This document shows, piece by piece, positions 36,401 through 43,601 of a stretch of DNA of 63,185 bases (position 1 is its first letter; every line of letters begins with the position of its first letter). The notes beneath the pieces are model-generated. The model saw only the letters and a program-made list of their open reading frames with translations. It did no database searches and was not told the DNA's origin. Location: positions 1 through 63,185 of the forward strand of contig DAIDKV010000266.1 in NCBI GenBank assembly GCA_027449865.1, written 5' to 3'. The translations under genes were made by a program, and so were the position numbers. The stretch is from Planctomycetales bacterium. Lineage in GTDB: Bacteria; Planctomycetota; Planctomycetia; Isosphaerales; Isosphaeraceae.

Positions 36401-36811
36401 TTCCTCACCGAGCTGGGGAAGGTCGGCGGATCGAGCGTCGGGACGAAGCGCGTGCTTCGACGGTGGGAGGTCGCCGAGGGCCCGTCATGGCGTCCCGCTT
36501 ATACCACGGTCGCGGGCCTGCTACCACCCGACGAATGGAAGGCACCCGGTCAGGCTCGGACCATGCTCCAGGCCAGCATTGGCGGGCCCGTCCAACTGGC
36601 CGTCGAGCCGGCCCACGCGTCGGGCCTGGCTTTCTCGATCGACGGCAAGCCCATCACACCCGAGGCTGACGGCAACCTGCGAGTCGATTTGAAACCCGGC
36701 ACGCATACGCTCAATGTCGCCATCCCGGCCGGCCTCCACGAGGGGATTCGGGTCGTCCTCGAAGAGATCCCCGGCTCACCAGCCCGAGTACAGGCCGTGC
36801 TGGGAAAATAG
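33452..36811 (+). CDS. PVC-type membrane-bound dehydrogenase with HEAT repeats and haem site
   Basis: A 1,119-residue exported protein of three parts. After a signal peptide (residues 1-18) comes a six-bladed propeller of the sugar-dehydrogenase/PQQ-like type (FEVNLFAADPAIAKPIQMNF, ILVLEDRNGDGRSDKTSIFA, GIWQFRPETMQLEVF, IYIADWYNPI). Residues about 390-800 are HEAT-like repeats. Residues about 850-990 are the PVC-type haem-binding domain: GERIFRRKDLACLKCHAIAG with CLKCH at 869-873, a GPGLESIG block and an FTELVD-like end. Such proteins are thought to oxidise a carbohydrate and pass electrons to a cytochrome in the periplasm. The ATG at 33452 has GAGGA five bases upstream; another ATG lies four codons earlier. 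Confidence 0.9.
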   Translation: MRILLVAIILLIPAAARAQRAPFPIPDPDPEIERKSFIVADGFEVNLFAADPAIAKPIQMNFDPAGRLWIASSEVYPQIKPGQVADDKILVLEDRNGDGRSDKTSIFARGLLIPTGVEPGDGGAYVANSTELLHLADTDGDGQADRTRVVLSGFGTEDTHHILHTLRWGYDGALYFNQSVYIHSHIETPHGVRRLGGGGIWQFRPETMQLEVFIRGLVNPWGHHFDRWGQSFATDGAGGEGINYCIPGASFFWAVGAERIFPGLNPGSPKYCGLEVVSGRAMPESWQGNLLTNDFRGNRVCRFVLSDDGAGFAAREQTELIKTKHVAFRPIDIKMGPDGAIYIADWYNPIIQHGEVDFRDPRRDHTRGRIWRVSAKGRAPVDRPKLVGVETGALLDELKSPEQWTRDRARRALQERGSANVSGPLAAWVAALDPKNLMYDHHRLEALWTSEAVRQIDPALLGELLRSADPRVRAAAVRVVPGAREKLADPVEMLGERVLDENPRVRLEAVRALSAFPGVRSAERAMSALDRPVDRFLEYGLWLTARDLAPDWLPAMQAGRFDFGGHPERAVFALLAVGTPETVRPLLTLLRDGKVPRDQDPKVQDFIATKGGPAELGAVLDLVVRGEAIPASRRVALLDLLARASRQRKLVPAGDLAQIVSLLTGPDEALRASALRAAGAWDVPAIGGRLAELATAAETPRAVRAAAIEAIAQRREVAGRQTLVELAGRSGSTEIPSMALAALEGIDPADASPRIAAWLARLPVDRVDDGRRVLAAVLGRRDGASTLARAITMANVAISPDLAKLAIRQVRSSGHDEPALVAALSKAAKLDAAPKALNAAEMSALLTEVASQGNPSRGERIFRRKDLACLKCHAIAGAGGQVGPGLESIGASAPPDYLVDSILQPNKQVKEGYHATAVATDDGRIFTGIPIRKTDSELVLRDTEGNEVTLPTGSIVEQKMAGSIMPAGLADELTRPELVDLVRFLTELGKVGGSSVGTKRVLRRWEVAEGPSWRPAYTTVAGLLPPDEWKAPGQARTMLQASIGGPVQLAVEPAHASGLAFSIDGKPITPEADGNLRVDLKPGTHTLNVAIPAGLHEGIRVVLEEIPGSPARVQAVLGK

Positions 36812-36867
36812 CACGAGTTCCATCGTCGCCCTCTCAGTGAGAGGATGACCTCGAATACCAAAGACGG

Positions 36868-37020
36868 TTCACCACAGAGTACACAGAATCAGTACCGAGG
36901 ACATATAGATGTAAACACAGACGAGAGGCACTCGGTGGGGCGAAAGCATCAAATACAAATACGAAGACGATTCACCACAGAGGACACAGAGAGCACAGAG
37001 GAAATACCGAGGAGACTTCG
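36868..37020 (+). repeat. Left repeat units of the GxxExxY element
   Basis: Two tandem units begin with TTCACCACAGAGTACACAGA (36868) and TTCACCACAGAGGACACAGA (36971), a period of 103 bases. The first also includes GACGAGAGGCACTCGGTGGG near 36920. In the second unit the matching stretch GATCGAGAGACGCTCGGTGG lies inside the coding start of the GxxExxY gene (about 37029-37048). So the boundary between repeat and gene is not at the start codon. Confidence 0.7.
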
Positions 37021-37425
37021 ATGAAGACGCGATCGAGAGACGCTCGGTGGGGTGAGGAAGATGATGCCGTGACACGACCGATCATCGGGGCGGCCATTGA
37101 GGTCCATCGACATCTCGGGCCAGGTCTGCTGGAGTCGGTCTACGAACGTTGCCTTTGCGACGAACTGGAACGACGAGGTATCCCGTTCGTCCGACAGGCG
37201 AGAGTTCCCGTCTTTTACAAGGACCGCAACCTTGATTGCGAACTCTTCATCGACATCCTCTTTCCAGGACTCGTCGTCGTGGAATTGAAGGCGGTCGAGA
37301 AAGTTTTACCGATCCACGAGGCACAGCTTCTGACCTACATGAAGCTGACCGGTCTTTCCCGGGGTCTTCTCCTCAATTTCAACGAGATCCTCTTGAAGGA
37401 CGGCATCACCCGACGACGATTGTGA
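37021..37425 (+). CDS. GxxExxY family protein (PD-(D/E)XK-like nuclease fold)
   Basis: A 134-residue protein. GLLESVYE carries the name-giving GxxExxY (Gly35, Glu38, Tyr41). FIDILFPGLVVVELKAVEKV supplies Asp78 and Glu88-X-Lys90, the PD-(D/E)XK nuclease pattern; HEAQLLTYM (Gln102, Tyr106) and GLLLNFNE close the family signature. Members are about 125-130 residues long and are common in planctomycetes, cyanobacteria and others, often in several copies per genome. No activity has been established, so nuclease action is inferred from the fold. The first 13 codons are inside a flanking repeat unit and are the least conserved part. The gene is bracketed by inverted repeats. Confidence 0.9.
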   Translation: MKTRSRDARWGEEDDAVTRPIIGAAIEVHRHLGPGLLESVYERCLCDELERRGIPFVRQARVPVFYKDRNLDCELFIDILFPGLVVVELKAVEKVLPIHEAQLLTYMKLTGLSRGLLLNFNEILLKDGITRRRL

Positions 37426-37433
37426 CCCGTCCT

Positions 37434-37640
37434 TTCCTCTGTGTCCTCTGTGGTGAATCGTATTCGTATTTGTATTCGATACCTTCACTCCACCAGGCGC
37501 ATCTCGGCCATTTGTCGATCCATCTTTCCTCGGTATTTCCTCTATGCTCTCTGTGTCCTCTGTGGTGAATGGTATTCATATTTGCATGCGTATTTGATAC
37601 CTTCACTCCACCAATCGCTTCTCGCGGGTGTTTACCTCGA
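37434..37640 (-). repeat. Right repeat units of the GxxExxY element
   Basis: Two tandem units in reverse orientation to the left pair. The core CTCTGTGTCCTCTGTGGTGA lies at 37437-37456 and again at 37549-37568, a period of 112 bases. Each is followed by GTATT-CGTATTTG-ATACC and then CTTCACTCCACCA. The second unit ends in TCGCGGGTGTTTACCTCGA near 37640, about 46 bases before the gspE start, so the promoter of the secretion operon may lie in or beyond this repeat. Confidence 0.7.
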
Positions 37641-37685
37641 TGTTCGCTCTGGTGAATCCTCCTCGGAAACCGACTTCACGATCCG

Positions 37686-38909
37686 ATGCCAAGTCATCCT
37701 GCGATTGATGCTCTCGATTCCGCCGGTCCTCGGTACGCCACCGAGGTCGTCGATCGTATCCTCAGCGAAGCTCGCCAGGCGGGCGTCAGCGACGTCCACT
37801 GGCAACCGGGCGGCGAGGGTCTGGAAATCCGGTGGCGGGTGGATGGCGTTCTTCAGCCGGTGGCGACGATTCCGGCGAAGGTCGCGGCGAACGTCGTCGC
37901 GCGGCTGAAGGTTCTCGCCGACTTGCTCACATATCGAACCGACGTCCCGCAGGAAGGCCGGATTCGGGTTGCGCCCGGGGCGCCCGAGATGCGGCTCTCG
38001 ACCTTCCCGACGGTCCTTGGCGAGAAGGCGGTCGTCCGGATGTTCGCCTCGGCCGAGCGGTTCCTTCGGCTCGGCGATCTCGGCCTGCCGGACGACGTGC
38101 GCGAGGGTCTTTCGCGCGGCCTTGATGAGACCTCGGGCGCGCTCGTGCTGGCTGGACCAGCCGGTGGCGGCAAGACCACCACGCTCTACGCGGCCCTTCG
38201 CGAGCTGGCCGCGCGTCGGCCCGGCGAGCGCAGTCTTGCCACGCTGGAAGACCCCGTCGAGGCGATCGTTCCGGGCGTCGCGCAATCGCAGGTCAACCCG
38301 GCCGCCGGGCTCACGCTCGAAGCGGGCCTTCGCTCGCTCCTCCGCCAGGATCCCGAGGTCCTCGCCATCGGCGAGGTTCGCGATCGCTCCACCGCCGAGA
38401 TCGCCCTTCAGGCCGCACTCACCGGCCACCTGACCCTCACCACGTTCCACGCCGGCGGAGCCTGCGAGGTGATCGGCCGGCTGCTCGACATGGGAATCGA
38501 ACCCTACGCCGTCCGCAGCGGCATCCGTGCCGTGATCGCCCAGCGCCTGGTGCGCCGGCCGTGCTCCTCCTGCTCCGAGAGGTCCGATCAACCCGCCGAC
38601 TTCCTCGGCCTTCCCGTCGCCCACGCCACGATCCCCCGAGGCTGCGACGCCTGCCGCGGCACCGGCTACCTCGGCCGCGCCGTCCTCGCCGAGATCCTGC
38701 CGACCGATCCCGCCCCAATCGGCCGCGCCATCCTCGATCGCGCGGACGTCCGCCGCCTCGAACAGGTCGCCGCCGAGTCGGGCATGATCCACCGATGGGA
38801 GCGCGCCTGCCGCGCCGTCGAAGCCGGCGCGACCACCCCCGCCGAGGTCCGCCGCGCCCTCGGAGTCTCCACGCCACCCACCCGGATTCCGATTCCATCG
38901 CCCGCTTGA
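37686..38909 (+). CDS. gspE: Type II secretion/pilus assembly ATPase GspE (PilB-like)
   Basis: A 407-residue hexameric ATPase that powers pseudopilus assembly from the cytoplasmic face. Walker A is GPAGGGKTT (residues 157-165), the Asp box is ATLEDPVE, Walker B is LAIGEVRD (226-233), and the His box is LTTFHAGG. A zinc knuckle follows: Cys293, Cys296 and Cys320, Cys323 (CSSC and CDAC). It lacks the usual N-terminal T2SSE_N domain, so it is shorter than the usual 500-560 residues and starts at the N2-like domain (DRILSEARQAGVSDVHWQP). No clear ribosome binding site precedes the ATG. It is followed by three gspF genes and pseudopilin genes. Confidence 0.95.
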   Translation: MPSHPAIDALDSAGPRYATEVVDRILSEARQAGVSDVHWQPGGEGLEIRWRVDGVLQPVATIPAKVAANVVARLKVLADLLTYRTDVPQEGRIRVAPGAPEMRLSTFPTVLGEKAVVRMFASAERFLRLGDLGLPDDVREGLSRGLDETSGALVLAGPAGGGKTTTLYAALRELAARRPGERSLATLEDPVEAIVPGVAQSQVNPAAGLTLEAGLRSLLRQDPEVLAIGEVRDRSTAEIALQAALTGHLTLTTFHAGGACEVIGRLLDMGIEPYAVRSGIRAVIAQRLVRRPCSSCSERSDQPADFLGLPVAHATIPRGCDACRGTGYLGRAVLAEILPTDPAPIGRAILDRADVRRLEQVAAESGMIHRWERACRAVEAGATTPAEVRRALGVSTPPTRIPIPSPA

Positions 38910-38952
38910 CGTCCTGGGACAATTGTTGTACGATCCAAGTATCACAATTGTC
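38906..38952 (+). promoter_or_regulatory. Promoter overlapped by a perfect inverted repeat
   Basis: TTGACG (38906-38911), 17 bases, TACGAT (38929-38934) forms a sigma70-type promoter that overlaps the gspE stop codon and ends 43 bases before the first gspF start. GACAATTGT (38918-38926) and ACAATTGTC (38944-38952) are exact reverse complements around a 17-base spacer that contains the -10 box. This looks like a repressor operator, allowing the gspF-pseudopilin block to be controlled apart from gspE. No regulator gene is near it. Confidence 0.55.
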
Positions 38953-38977
38953 GGAGGGCGAAAGGGGACGTCGGGCG

Positions 38978-40060
38978 ATGTCGGAAGCACGGCGGGAGAC
39001 TGGATCGTCGGGACCGATTGGGCTGGACCAGTTGCTGGCGCTCAACGAGGAGATCGCGGCGCTGGTGCGTGCGGGACTTCCGCTGGGCCGAGGTCTGCTG
39101 GAGGCGGGTCGAGACGTCCGCGGCCGACTGGGCCGGATCGCGGGGGTGCTTGGGGCGCGATTGGAACGGGGCGAGGGGCTGGCCGAGGCGCTCGAGGCCG
39201 AGCGGCGGACGATCCCTCCGCTGTATCGGGCGGTGGTTGAGGCCGGCGCGCGGGCGGGCCGGTTGTCGGCGGCGCTCGAGGGGCTGGCGAACTACATTCG
39301 AAGCGTCGCCGACGCCCGGCAGTCGATCGGCCTGGCCCTCTGGTATCCCGGGATCGTGGTTTCGATGGCGTACGTGCTCCTCGTCGGACTGGTGTCTTTT
39401 GTCCTGCCGAGATTCGCCCTTGCCTTTGAATCCCTGGGTTTGAAGACCCCAACACTGTTGCTCTGGCTGGATCCGATTCACGAGACGGTGCCTTACTGGT
39501 GGCCGGTCGGACCGATCTTCCTGCTGGTGATCCTGGTCGGCTGGTTTCGGACGGGGACGACGGCCGCACTGGCTCACGGGTCGTGGGGCGTGCTGCGATA
39601 CTTACCAGGAATGCCAGGGCTTTTGAGCGATTTCGAGGCCGCCAACTTCGCGGATTTGCTGGCGATTCTGGTTGAGAATGGTGTGCCGTATCCATCGGCC
39701 GTGGCACTGGCGGGCGAGGCGTCGGGCTCGCCGAGAATGGCCTCGGGTGCGGCGAAGGTTGCCGAGGCGATCGAGCGGGGCGAGTCGGGCAGCCGGGCCG
39801 TTGAGGCGGCGGGGCCATCGGCCTTTCCCCCGATGCTCCGATGGACCCTCGCCTCCGGTCCCGCCGGTGGGCCGATGGAAGATCCACTTCGCCATCTGGC
39901 CGACCTCTACCGCCGTCGGGCCCGGTTTCGGGCCGAGCGGATCGCCGTGCTTGTCCCGCTCCTCCTCACGCTCGGCGTGGGTGCGGCTGTTGCCACCGCC
40001 TACGCGCTGGCTGTCTTCCTGCCAGTGGTCGAGCTGCTCCGGGGGCTCTCCGGGACATGA
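38978..40060 (+). CDS. gspF: GspF-type platform protein (first of three)
   Basis: A 360-residue inner-membrane platform protein of type II secretion/type IV pilus machines. It contains two T2SSF domains: the first with LLALNEEIAALVRAGLPLGR and the helical GARAGRLSAALEGLANYI, the second with FADLLAILVENGVPYPSAVALAG. Three membrane helices lie at residues about 124-147, 175-194 and 325-347. GspF connects the GspE ATPase to the growing pseudopilus. Three such genes in a row are unusual: most systems have one. It starts at 38978 after a GGGG element, beyond the promoter at 38906. Confidence 0.9.
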   Translation: MSEARRETGSSGPIGLDQLLALNEEIAALVRAGLPLGRGLLEAGRDVRGRLGRIAGVLGARLERGEGLAEALEAERRTIPPLYRAVVEAGARAGRLSAALEGLANYIRSVADARQSIGLALWYPGIVVSMAYVLLVGLVSFVLPRFALAFESLGLKTPTLLLWLDPIHETVPYWWPVGPIFLLVILVGWFRTGTTAALAHGSWGVLRYLPGMPGLLSDFEAANFADLLAILVENGVPYPSAVALAGEASGSPRMASGAAKVAEAIERGESGSRAVEAAGPSAFPPMLRWTLASGPAGGPMEDPLRHLADLYRRRARFRAERIAVLVPLLLTLGVGAAVATAYALAVFLPVVELLRGLSGT

Positions 40061-40141
40061 TTGTCGATTCGATGGCTGAGCATTCCAGACGCCTGATTTT
40101 AGATTCCAGAGCACGAAGGAAGAGTGGGGGACTCGGCCGTT

Positions 40142-41218
40142 ATGGGCGAGATGCCGGGGAATAATGGCGACGGGCCGCGCGGCGGGCTCACTCCCGACGA
40201 GACGCTGGAGCTCTCAGCCCGGATGGGCGGGCTGGCACGCGCCGGGCTGCCCATGGGCTCGGGCCTGGCGGCGATGGCCGAGGAATTGCCGAGAGGTCGG
40301 CTTCGCTCGGCGATGCAGAGCCTGGCCCATGCGATGGACTCGGGGCGGACAGTCAGCGAGGCGATCGAGCACGAGGCCAACCGAATCCCGCCCCACCTGC
40401 GCGGGCTGGTCTCGGCGGGCGTCCGAAGCGGACGGCTCGGCGAGGTGCTGGACGGGTTCTCTCGGTATGCGACCACCGGCACCGAACTTCGGCGCCGGCT
40501 GGCGCTGGGGCTGGCCTACCCGGCCGCGAGCCTGCTGACGACCACCTTGATCTTCACGTTCGTCGGTCTCGCGGTTGTCCCCCAGTTCGAGGCGATTTTC
40601 AAAGACTTCGGCATCCCGCTCCCCGGCGTCACGATCCTCGTCCTGGAAGTGGCGAGGAGGACGGTCGATATCTGGCGGACGATCCTTTTCCTGGTGATCG
40701 CGACGATGGCGACGGTCGTGATCGCGCGGGTTTTCCTCCCCACCGCGATTTTGCGCGGGCTGGCGGGGCACCTGCCGGTTGTCGGCGGCGTCTGGCGGTG
40801 GACCGGTCTGGCCGACTTCTGCCACTGGCTGGCCCTGCTAATCGAGCAGGGGTTGCCGATGCCCGAGGCGCTCCGGCTGGCCGGTCAGGCGTCGCAGGAT
40901 TCGAGGGTCCAGGGCGGAGCCGATCGATTGGCGGCCGAGGTCGAGGAGGGCCGGTCGCTCGGCGACGCGGTTGCCGATGGCGAGGCACTGCCCGCTCGGC
41001 TCGCCCGGCTAATCCGTTGGGGAGAGAAGCGCGGCGGCCTTCCCGAGATCCTTCACATGGCCGGCGAAATGTTCGCCGCCCGAGCCGCGGCGCACTCGAG
41101 CTTCGCCTCGGCGGCGCTCAGCGTCGCCTGCTTCATTCTCGTCATCATCGGGGTGAGCCTGGTGATTCTCGGCCTGATGCTGCCGATGATCACTCTCATC
41201 AGCCGGCTATCTGGCTGA
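40142..41218 (+). CDS. gspF: GspF-type platform protein (second of three)
   Basis: A 358-residue paralogue. LELSARMGGLARAGLPMGSG and RSGRLGEVLDGFSRYATTG form the first T2SSF domain; WLALLIEQGLPMPEALRLAG and RWGEKRGGLPEILHMAGEMF form the second. The membrane-helix segment is AYPAASLLTTTLIFTFVGLA with VVPQFEAIFKDFGIPLPGVT, a segment nearly repeated in the third copy (VPKFEAIFKDFGVPLPSVT). The ATG at 40142 is preferred, though a GTG six codons earlier is nearly as good. The gap to the first copy (81 bases) and the lack of a stop-start overlap leave room for a separate start signal. Confidence 0.9.
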   Translation: MGEMPGNNGDGPRGGLTPDETLELSARMGGLARAGLPMGSGLAAMAEELPRGRLRSAMQSLAHAMDSGRTVSEAIEHEANRIPPHLRGLVSAGVRSGRLGEVLDGFSRYATTGTELRRRLALGLAYPAASLLTTTLIFTFVGLAVVPQFEAIFKDFGIPLPGVTILVLEVARRTVDIWRTILFLVIATMATVVIARVFLPTAILRGLAGHLPVVGGVWRWTGLADFCHWLALLIEQGLPMPEALRLAGQASQDSRVQGGADRLAAEVEEGRSLGDAVADGEALPARLARLIRWGEKRGGLPEILHMAGEMFAARAAAHSSFASAALSVACFILVIIGVSLVILGLMLPMITLISRLSG

Positions 41219-41242
41219 GCAGACCCAAGCCTGGAGACCCTC

Positions 41243-42634
41243 GTGAGCCCGGATCCGATCGAGCCAACGTCGAACGAGGAAGCGCCCCGCGTCGATGGCG
41301 AGTCCGCGCCGGTCGCCTGGTCGGCCGACGAAGCGCCCTCGGGCACCTGGTCGGCCGACGTCGATGTCCCGGTCGCGTCGAAGAAAGGGAGTGCGGATTC
41401 CCGCGAGGCGTTCGACGACGCGATCGAAGGCGACGAAGACCTTGCGGCGGCAGGGCGGGCCCAGCCGTGGCGTGTCAGCCACATCATGATCGCGGTCGCG
41501 GTTGTGGCGGTGGTCCTCTGGTTCGCGATGTTGCTGGGTTTTTTCGGCCTGGTGCTGGCCCCACTTGGTCTGGTGATTCTGGCGATCACGGCGGGTTTTG
41601 TGCTGGCCCGGCTCCGGGCGTCGCGGCAGGAGGCGCTGCTCGCGCTGCTGGCGATCGCCTCGGAGCGGGGGATGCCGCTCGACGCGGCGATCTCGGCATT
41701 CGCCGATCAGTTCGGCGGTCGAAGCCGGCGTCGGTTTCTCGGAGTCGCCGCCCAGCTTCACGCGGGTCGATCGCTGGGCCTCGCGCTCTCGCGGCCGAAG
41801 CGCGTTGTCTCCAGCGACGCGATCCTGATGGTCCGTGTCGGCGAGGCGGTCGACGCCCTGCCCGCCGCCCTTCGAATGACGGCCAGCAACCGAGCGGGCC
41901 GCGTCGGCAACTGGACCGGCTTCGCCTCGAAACTCGCTTATCTTCTCGCGCTATTGAGTGTCGCCGAGGCGCTCTCCAGCTTCCTGCTCTATTTCATCGT
42001 GCCGAAGTTCGAGGCGATCTTCAAGGATTTCGGAGTCCCACTGCCCAGCGTCACGATCTTCATGATCCAGGCCTCGCACCTCGTCATCCGGAACGGTGGG
42101 ATCGGCCTCCTGATCTTGCTCGGGCAGGTGATTCTGCTGCTCTACCTGCCGTTCTCGTACGGCGGCTGGATGAACTATCGGGTCCCGATCTTCGACCGGC
42201 TGATGGGCCGACGACACGCCGCGCTGGTGCTTCGAGCGATCTCACTGGCGATCGAGGCGAACCGGCCGATCGGAAAGGCGATGGAGATTCTCGCCGTCGA
42301 CTACCCAGCGCGCTGGTATCGCCGCCGCCTCGCGCGGGCCTCGGAAGACATCGACTCGGGCAGCGACTGGATCCAGGCTCTCTGGCGACGCGGCGCGATC
42401 CGGCGCGTTGATGCCGAGGTGCTGGGCTCGGCCGCCTCGGTCGGCAATCTCGCCTGGGCCTGCCGGGAGCTCGCCGCGACCACCGAGCGCCGGCAACAAC
42501 TTCGGTTGCAGATGATCTTGCAGGCGATCTTTCCGGTGGCCGTCCTGGCGGTCGGCCTGACGGTCGCGGTCCTCTGCCTCGGCTACTTCGTTCCGCTGGT
42601 GTTCCTGATTCAGAGGCTCTCGGAACTCCCATGA
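41243..42634 (+). CDS. gspF: GspF-type platform protein, extended N-terminus (third of three)
   Basis: A 463-residue paralogue beginning at a GTG codon with GGAG upstream. Residues 1-75 are an acidic disordered tail (SADEAPSGTWSADVDVP) not seen in the other copies, followed by two membrane helices (about 83-125). LALLAIASERGMPLDAAISA and LVLRAISLAIEANRPIGKAM mark the two T2SSF-like domains, while YFIVPKFEAIFKDFGVPLPS echoes copy two. The final helix (FPVAVLAVGLTVAVLCLGYF) closes the domain. The stop overlaps the next gene's ATG (ATGA). The extra helices may position this copy differently from the others. Confidence 0.85.
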   Translation: MSPDPIEPTSNEEAPRVDGESAPVAWSADEAPSGTWSADVDVPVASKKGSADSREAFDDAIEGDEDLAAAGRAQPWRVSHIMIAVAVVAVVLWFAMLLGFFGLVLAPLGLVILAITAGFVLARLRASRQEALLALLAIASERGMPLDAAISAFADQFGGRSRRRFLGVAAQLHAGRSLGLALSRPKRVVSSDAILMVRVGEAVDALPAALRMTASNRAGRVGNWTGFASKLAYLLALLSVAEALSSFLLYFIVPKFEAIFKDFGVPLPSVTIFMIQASHLVIRNGGIGLLILLGQVILLLYLPFSYGGWMNYRVPIFDRLMGRRHAALVLRAISLAIEANRPIGKAMEILAVDYPARWYRRRLARASEDIDSGSDWIQALWRRGAIRRVDAEVLGSAASVGNLAWACRELAATTERRQQLRLQMILQAIFPVAVLAVGLTVAVLCLGYFVPLVFLIQRLSELP

Positions 42635-43077
42635 TTCGAGCTCAAGTTTCGCAGACCGACTCGACCATCGCCCGGCCTCGTCGGGGCTCGCTGCTCCCCG
42701 AGATGGCGATCGCGACGATCCTTCTCGGCGCCGCGATGACCATGACCGTGCAGGTGCTCGGCCACGCCGCCCGCGTTCGCCGCGACGCCGACCACCGGCA
42801 GCGGGCCACCCTGGAGGTCGGCAACCTGATGGAACGGCTCGCCGCGATTCCGTTCGACGAGCTAACCGAAGCCCGGGCGCGCGGTCTCACGCTTTCGGAA
42901 GCGACGACCCGCCTGCTCCCGAACGCGGAGCTGGCGGTCTCGGTGAAGGACGAGAAGCCGGCGCCCGATCGGGCTTCGAAGCGGCTTGCGGTCAGGCTCC
43001 GGTGGCGGGGCCGATCGGGCGAGTGGGAGGCCCCGGTTCGCCTCGTCACCTGGATCGAGCGGAGGACTTCGCGATGA
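42631..43077 (+). CDS. Minor pseudopilin (GspI-like)
   Basis: A 148-residue type IV pilin-like protein. The class III leader ends RRG before SLLPEMAIATILLGAAMTMT, with Glu24 at +5, so a prepilin peptidase would cut after Gly19. LEVGNLMERLAAIPFDEL follows the N-terminal helix as in GspI/PulI minor pseudopilins. The mature domain is small and Arg-rich. Its ATG overlaps the stop of the upstream gspF as ATGA and its own stop overlaps the next gene, implying strict co-translation. The label GspI is by position and motif; exact subtype is uncertain. Confidence 0.75.
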   Translation: MIRAQVSQTDSTIARPRRGSLLPEMAIATILLGAAMTMTVQVLGHAARVRRDADHRQRATLEVGNLMERLAAIPFDELTEARARGLTLSEATTRLLPNAELAVSVKDEKPAPDRASKRLAVRLRWRGRSGEWEAPVRLVTWIERRTSR

Positions 43078-43601
43078 TCGAACGAAACCGAACCGCTCGC
43101 CGACGGCCCCGAGGCGTCACCCTGATCGAGATGATGGTGGTGATCTCGGTGCTCTCGGTTCTGATCGGCCTTTGCGCGGTGACGATCCAGTTGCTGATGA
43201 AGGTTGGTGCCGAGGCACACGTGCGCCGCGAATCGGCCTCGGCGCTCGGGCGGCTGGCGGAACAGTTCCGGGCCGACGCGCACGCCGCCGAATCGGCCGA
43301 GATCCGGCCGCCGTCGGGCCTCCGGTTGAAGGTCGATCGCGGGGCGGTGATCGAGTACGCGGCTCGCGACGGCCGGATCACCCGGACCAAAACCGGCGAT
43401 GGGCCAACGCCCCGGCACGAGACGTTCAACCTTGGCCCCGACGGCACCCTCGCCTTCGACCGCCGGGACGAGGACGGCCGGGCGTTCGTGTCGCTGATCG
43501 TCGGCAAGAAGTCGAGGGCTGGACGCCCCGCCCCGCCGAAACCCGAGGAGGTCCTGGCTCTGATCGGCAAGGACCGGACGCGAGGAGGGCCGGCTCGATG
43601 A
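43074..43601 (+). CDS. Minor pseudopilin (GspJ/GspH-like)
   Basis: A 175-residue pseudopilin. RPRG then VTLIEMMVVISVLSVLIGLC shows the cleavage site after Gly14 and Glu19 at +5. The globular part (LGRLAEQFRADAHAAESAEI, LRLKVDRGAVIEYAARDGRI) fits GspJ or GspH. It is joined to its neighbours on both sides by ATGA overlaps (start 43074, stop 43599-43601). It likely forms part of the tip complex that starts pseudopilus assembly. The C-terminal tail (KPEEVLALIGKDRTRGG) is charged and probably flexible. Confidence 0.75.
   Translation: MIERNRTARRRPRGVTLIEMMVVISVLSVLIGLCAVTIQLLMKVGAEAHVRRESASALGRLAEQFRADAHAAESAEIRPPSGLRLKVDRGAVIEYAARDGRITRTKTGDGPTPRHETFNLGPDGTLAFDRRDEDGRAFVSLIVGKKSRAGRPAPPKPEEVLALIGKDRTRGGPAR

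Larger units (their letters stand above)
36868..37640. mobile_element. Candidate GxxExxY element flanked by inverted repeat units
   Basis: A GxxExxY gene (37021-37425) is bracketed by two repeat units on the left (from 36868 and 36971) and two on the right (from about 37434 and 37541), in opposite orientation. Each unit holds the core TTCACCACAGAGGACACAGA (or its complement), a CGAGG/GGAGGAAATACC segment, an AAATACAAATACGAAGACGA segment, and a CGGTGGGGTGAGG segment. No target duplication can be shown with certainty. The arrangement and the presence of related repeats elsewhere in the window suggest a mobile unit, but movement is not demonstrated. It sits directly upstream of the secretion operon. 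Confidence 0.55.

Noticed and set aside
37434-37640. A CRISPR array at the right-hand repeats.
   Set aside because: There are only two units of about 112 bases with no short regular spacers, and no cas gene is in the window.
36869-37908. Several short open frames with phrases such as YFLCALCVLCGE or FLYALCVLCGEWYSYL on both strands around the GxxExxY gene.
   Set aside because: They are translations of the flanking repeat core, CTCTGTGTCCTCTGTGG, not real proteins. Frames like this are often mis-annotated as small hypothetical proteins.
38918-38952. LexA-type SOS box at the GACAATTGT palindrome.
   Set aside because: It does not match the known Gram-positive (GAAC-N4-GTTC) or proteobacterial (CTG-N10-CAG) boxes, and the downstream genes are secretion genes, not repair genes.
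37632-38990. A 452-codon minus-strand open frame.
   Set aside because: It is antisense to gspE, whose Walker motifs are intact.
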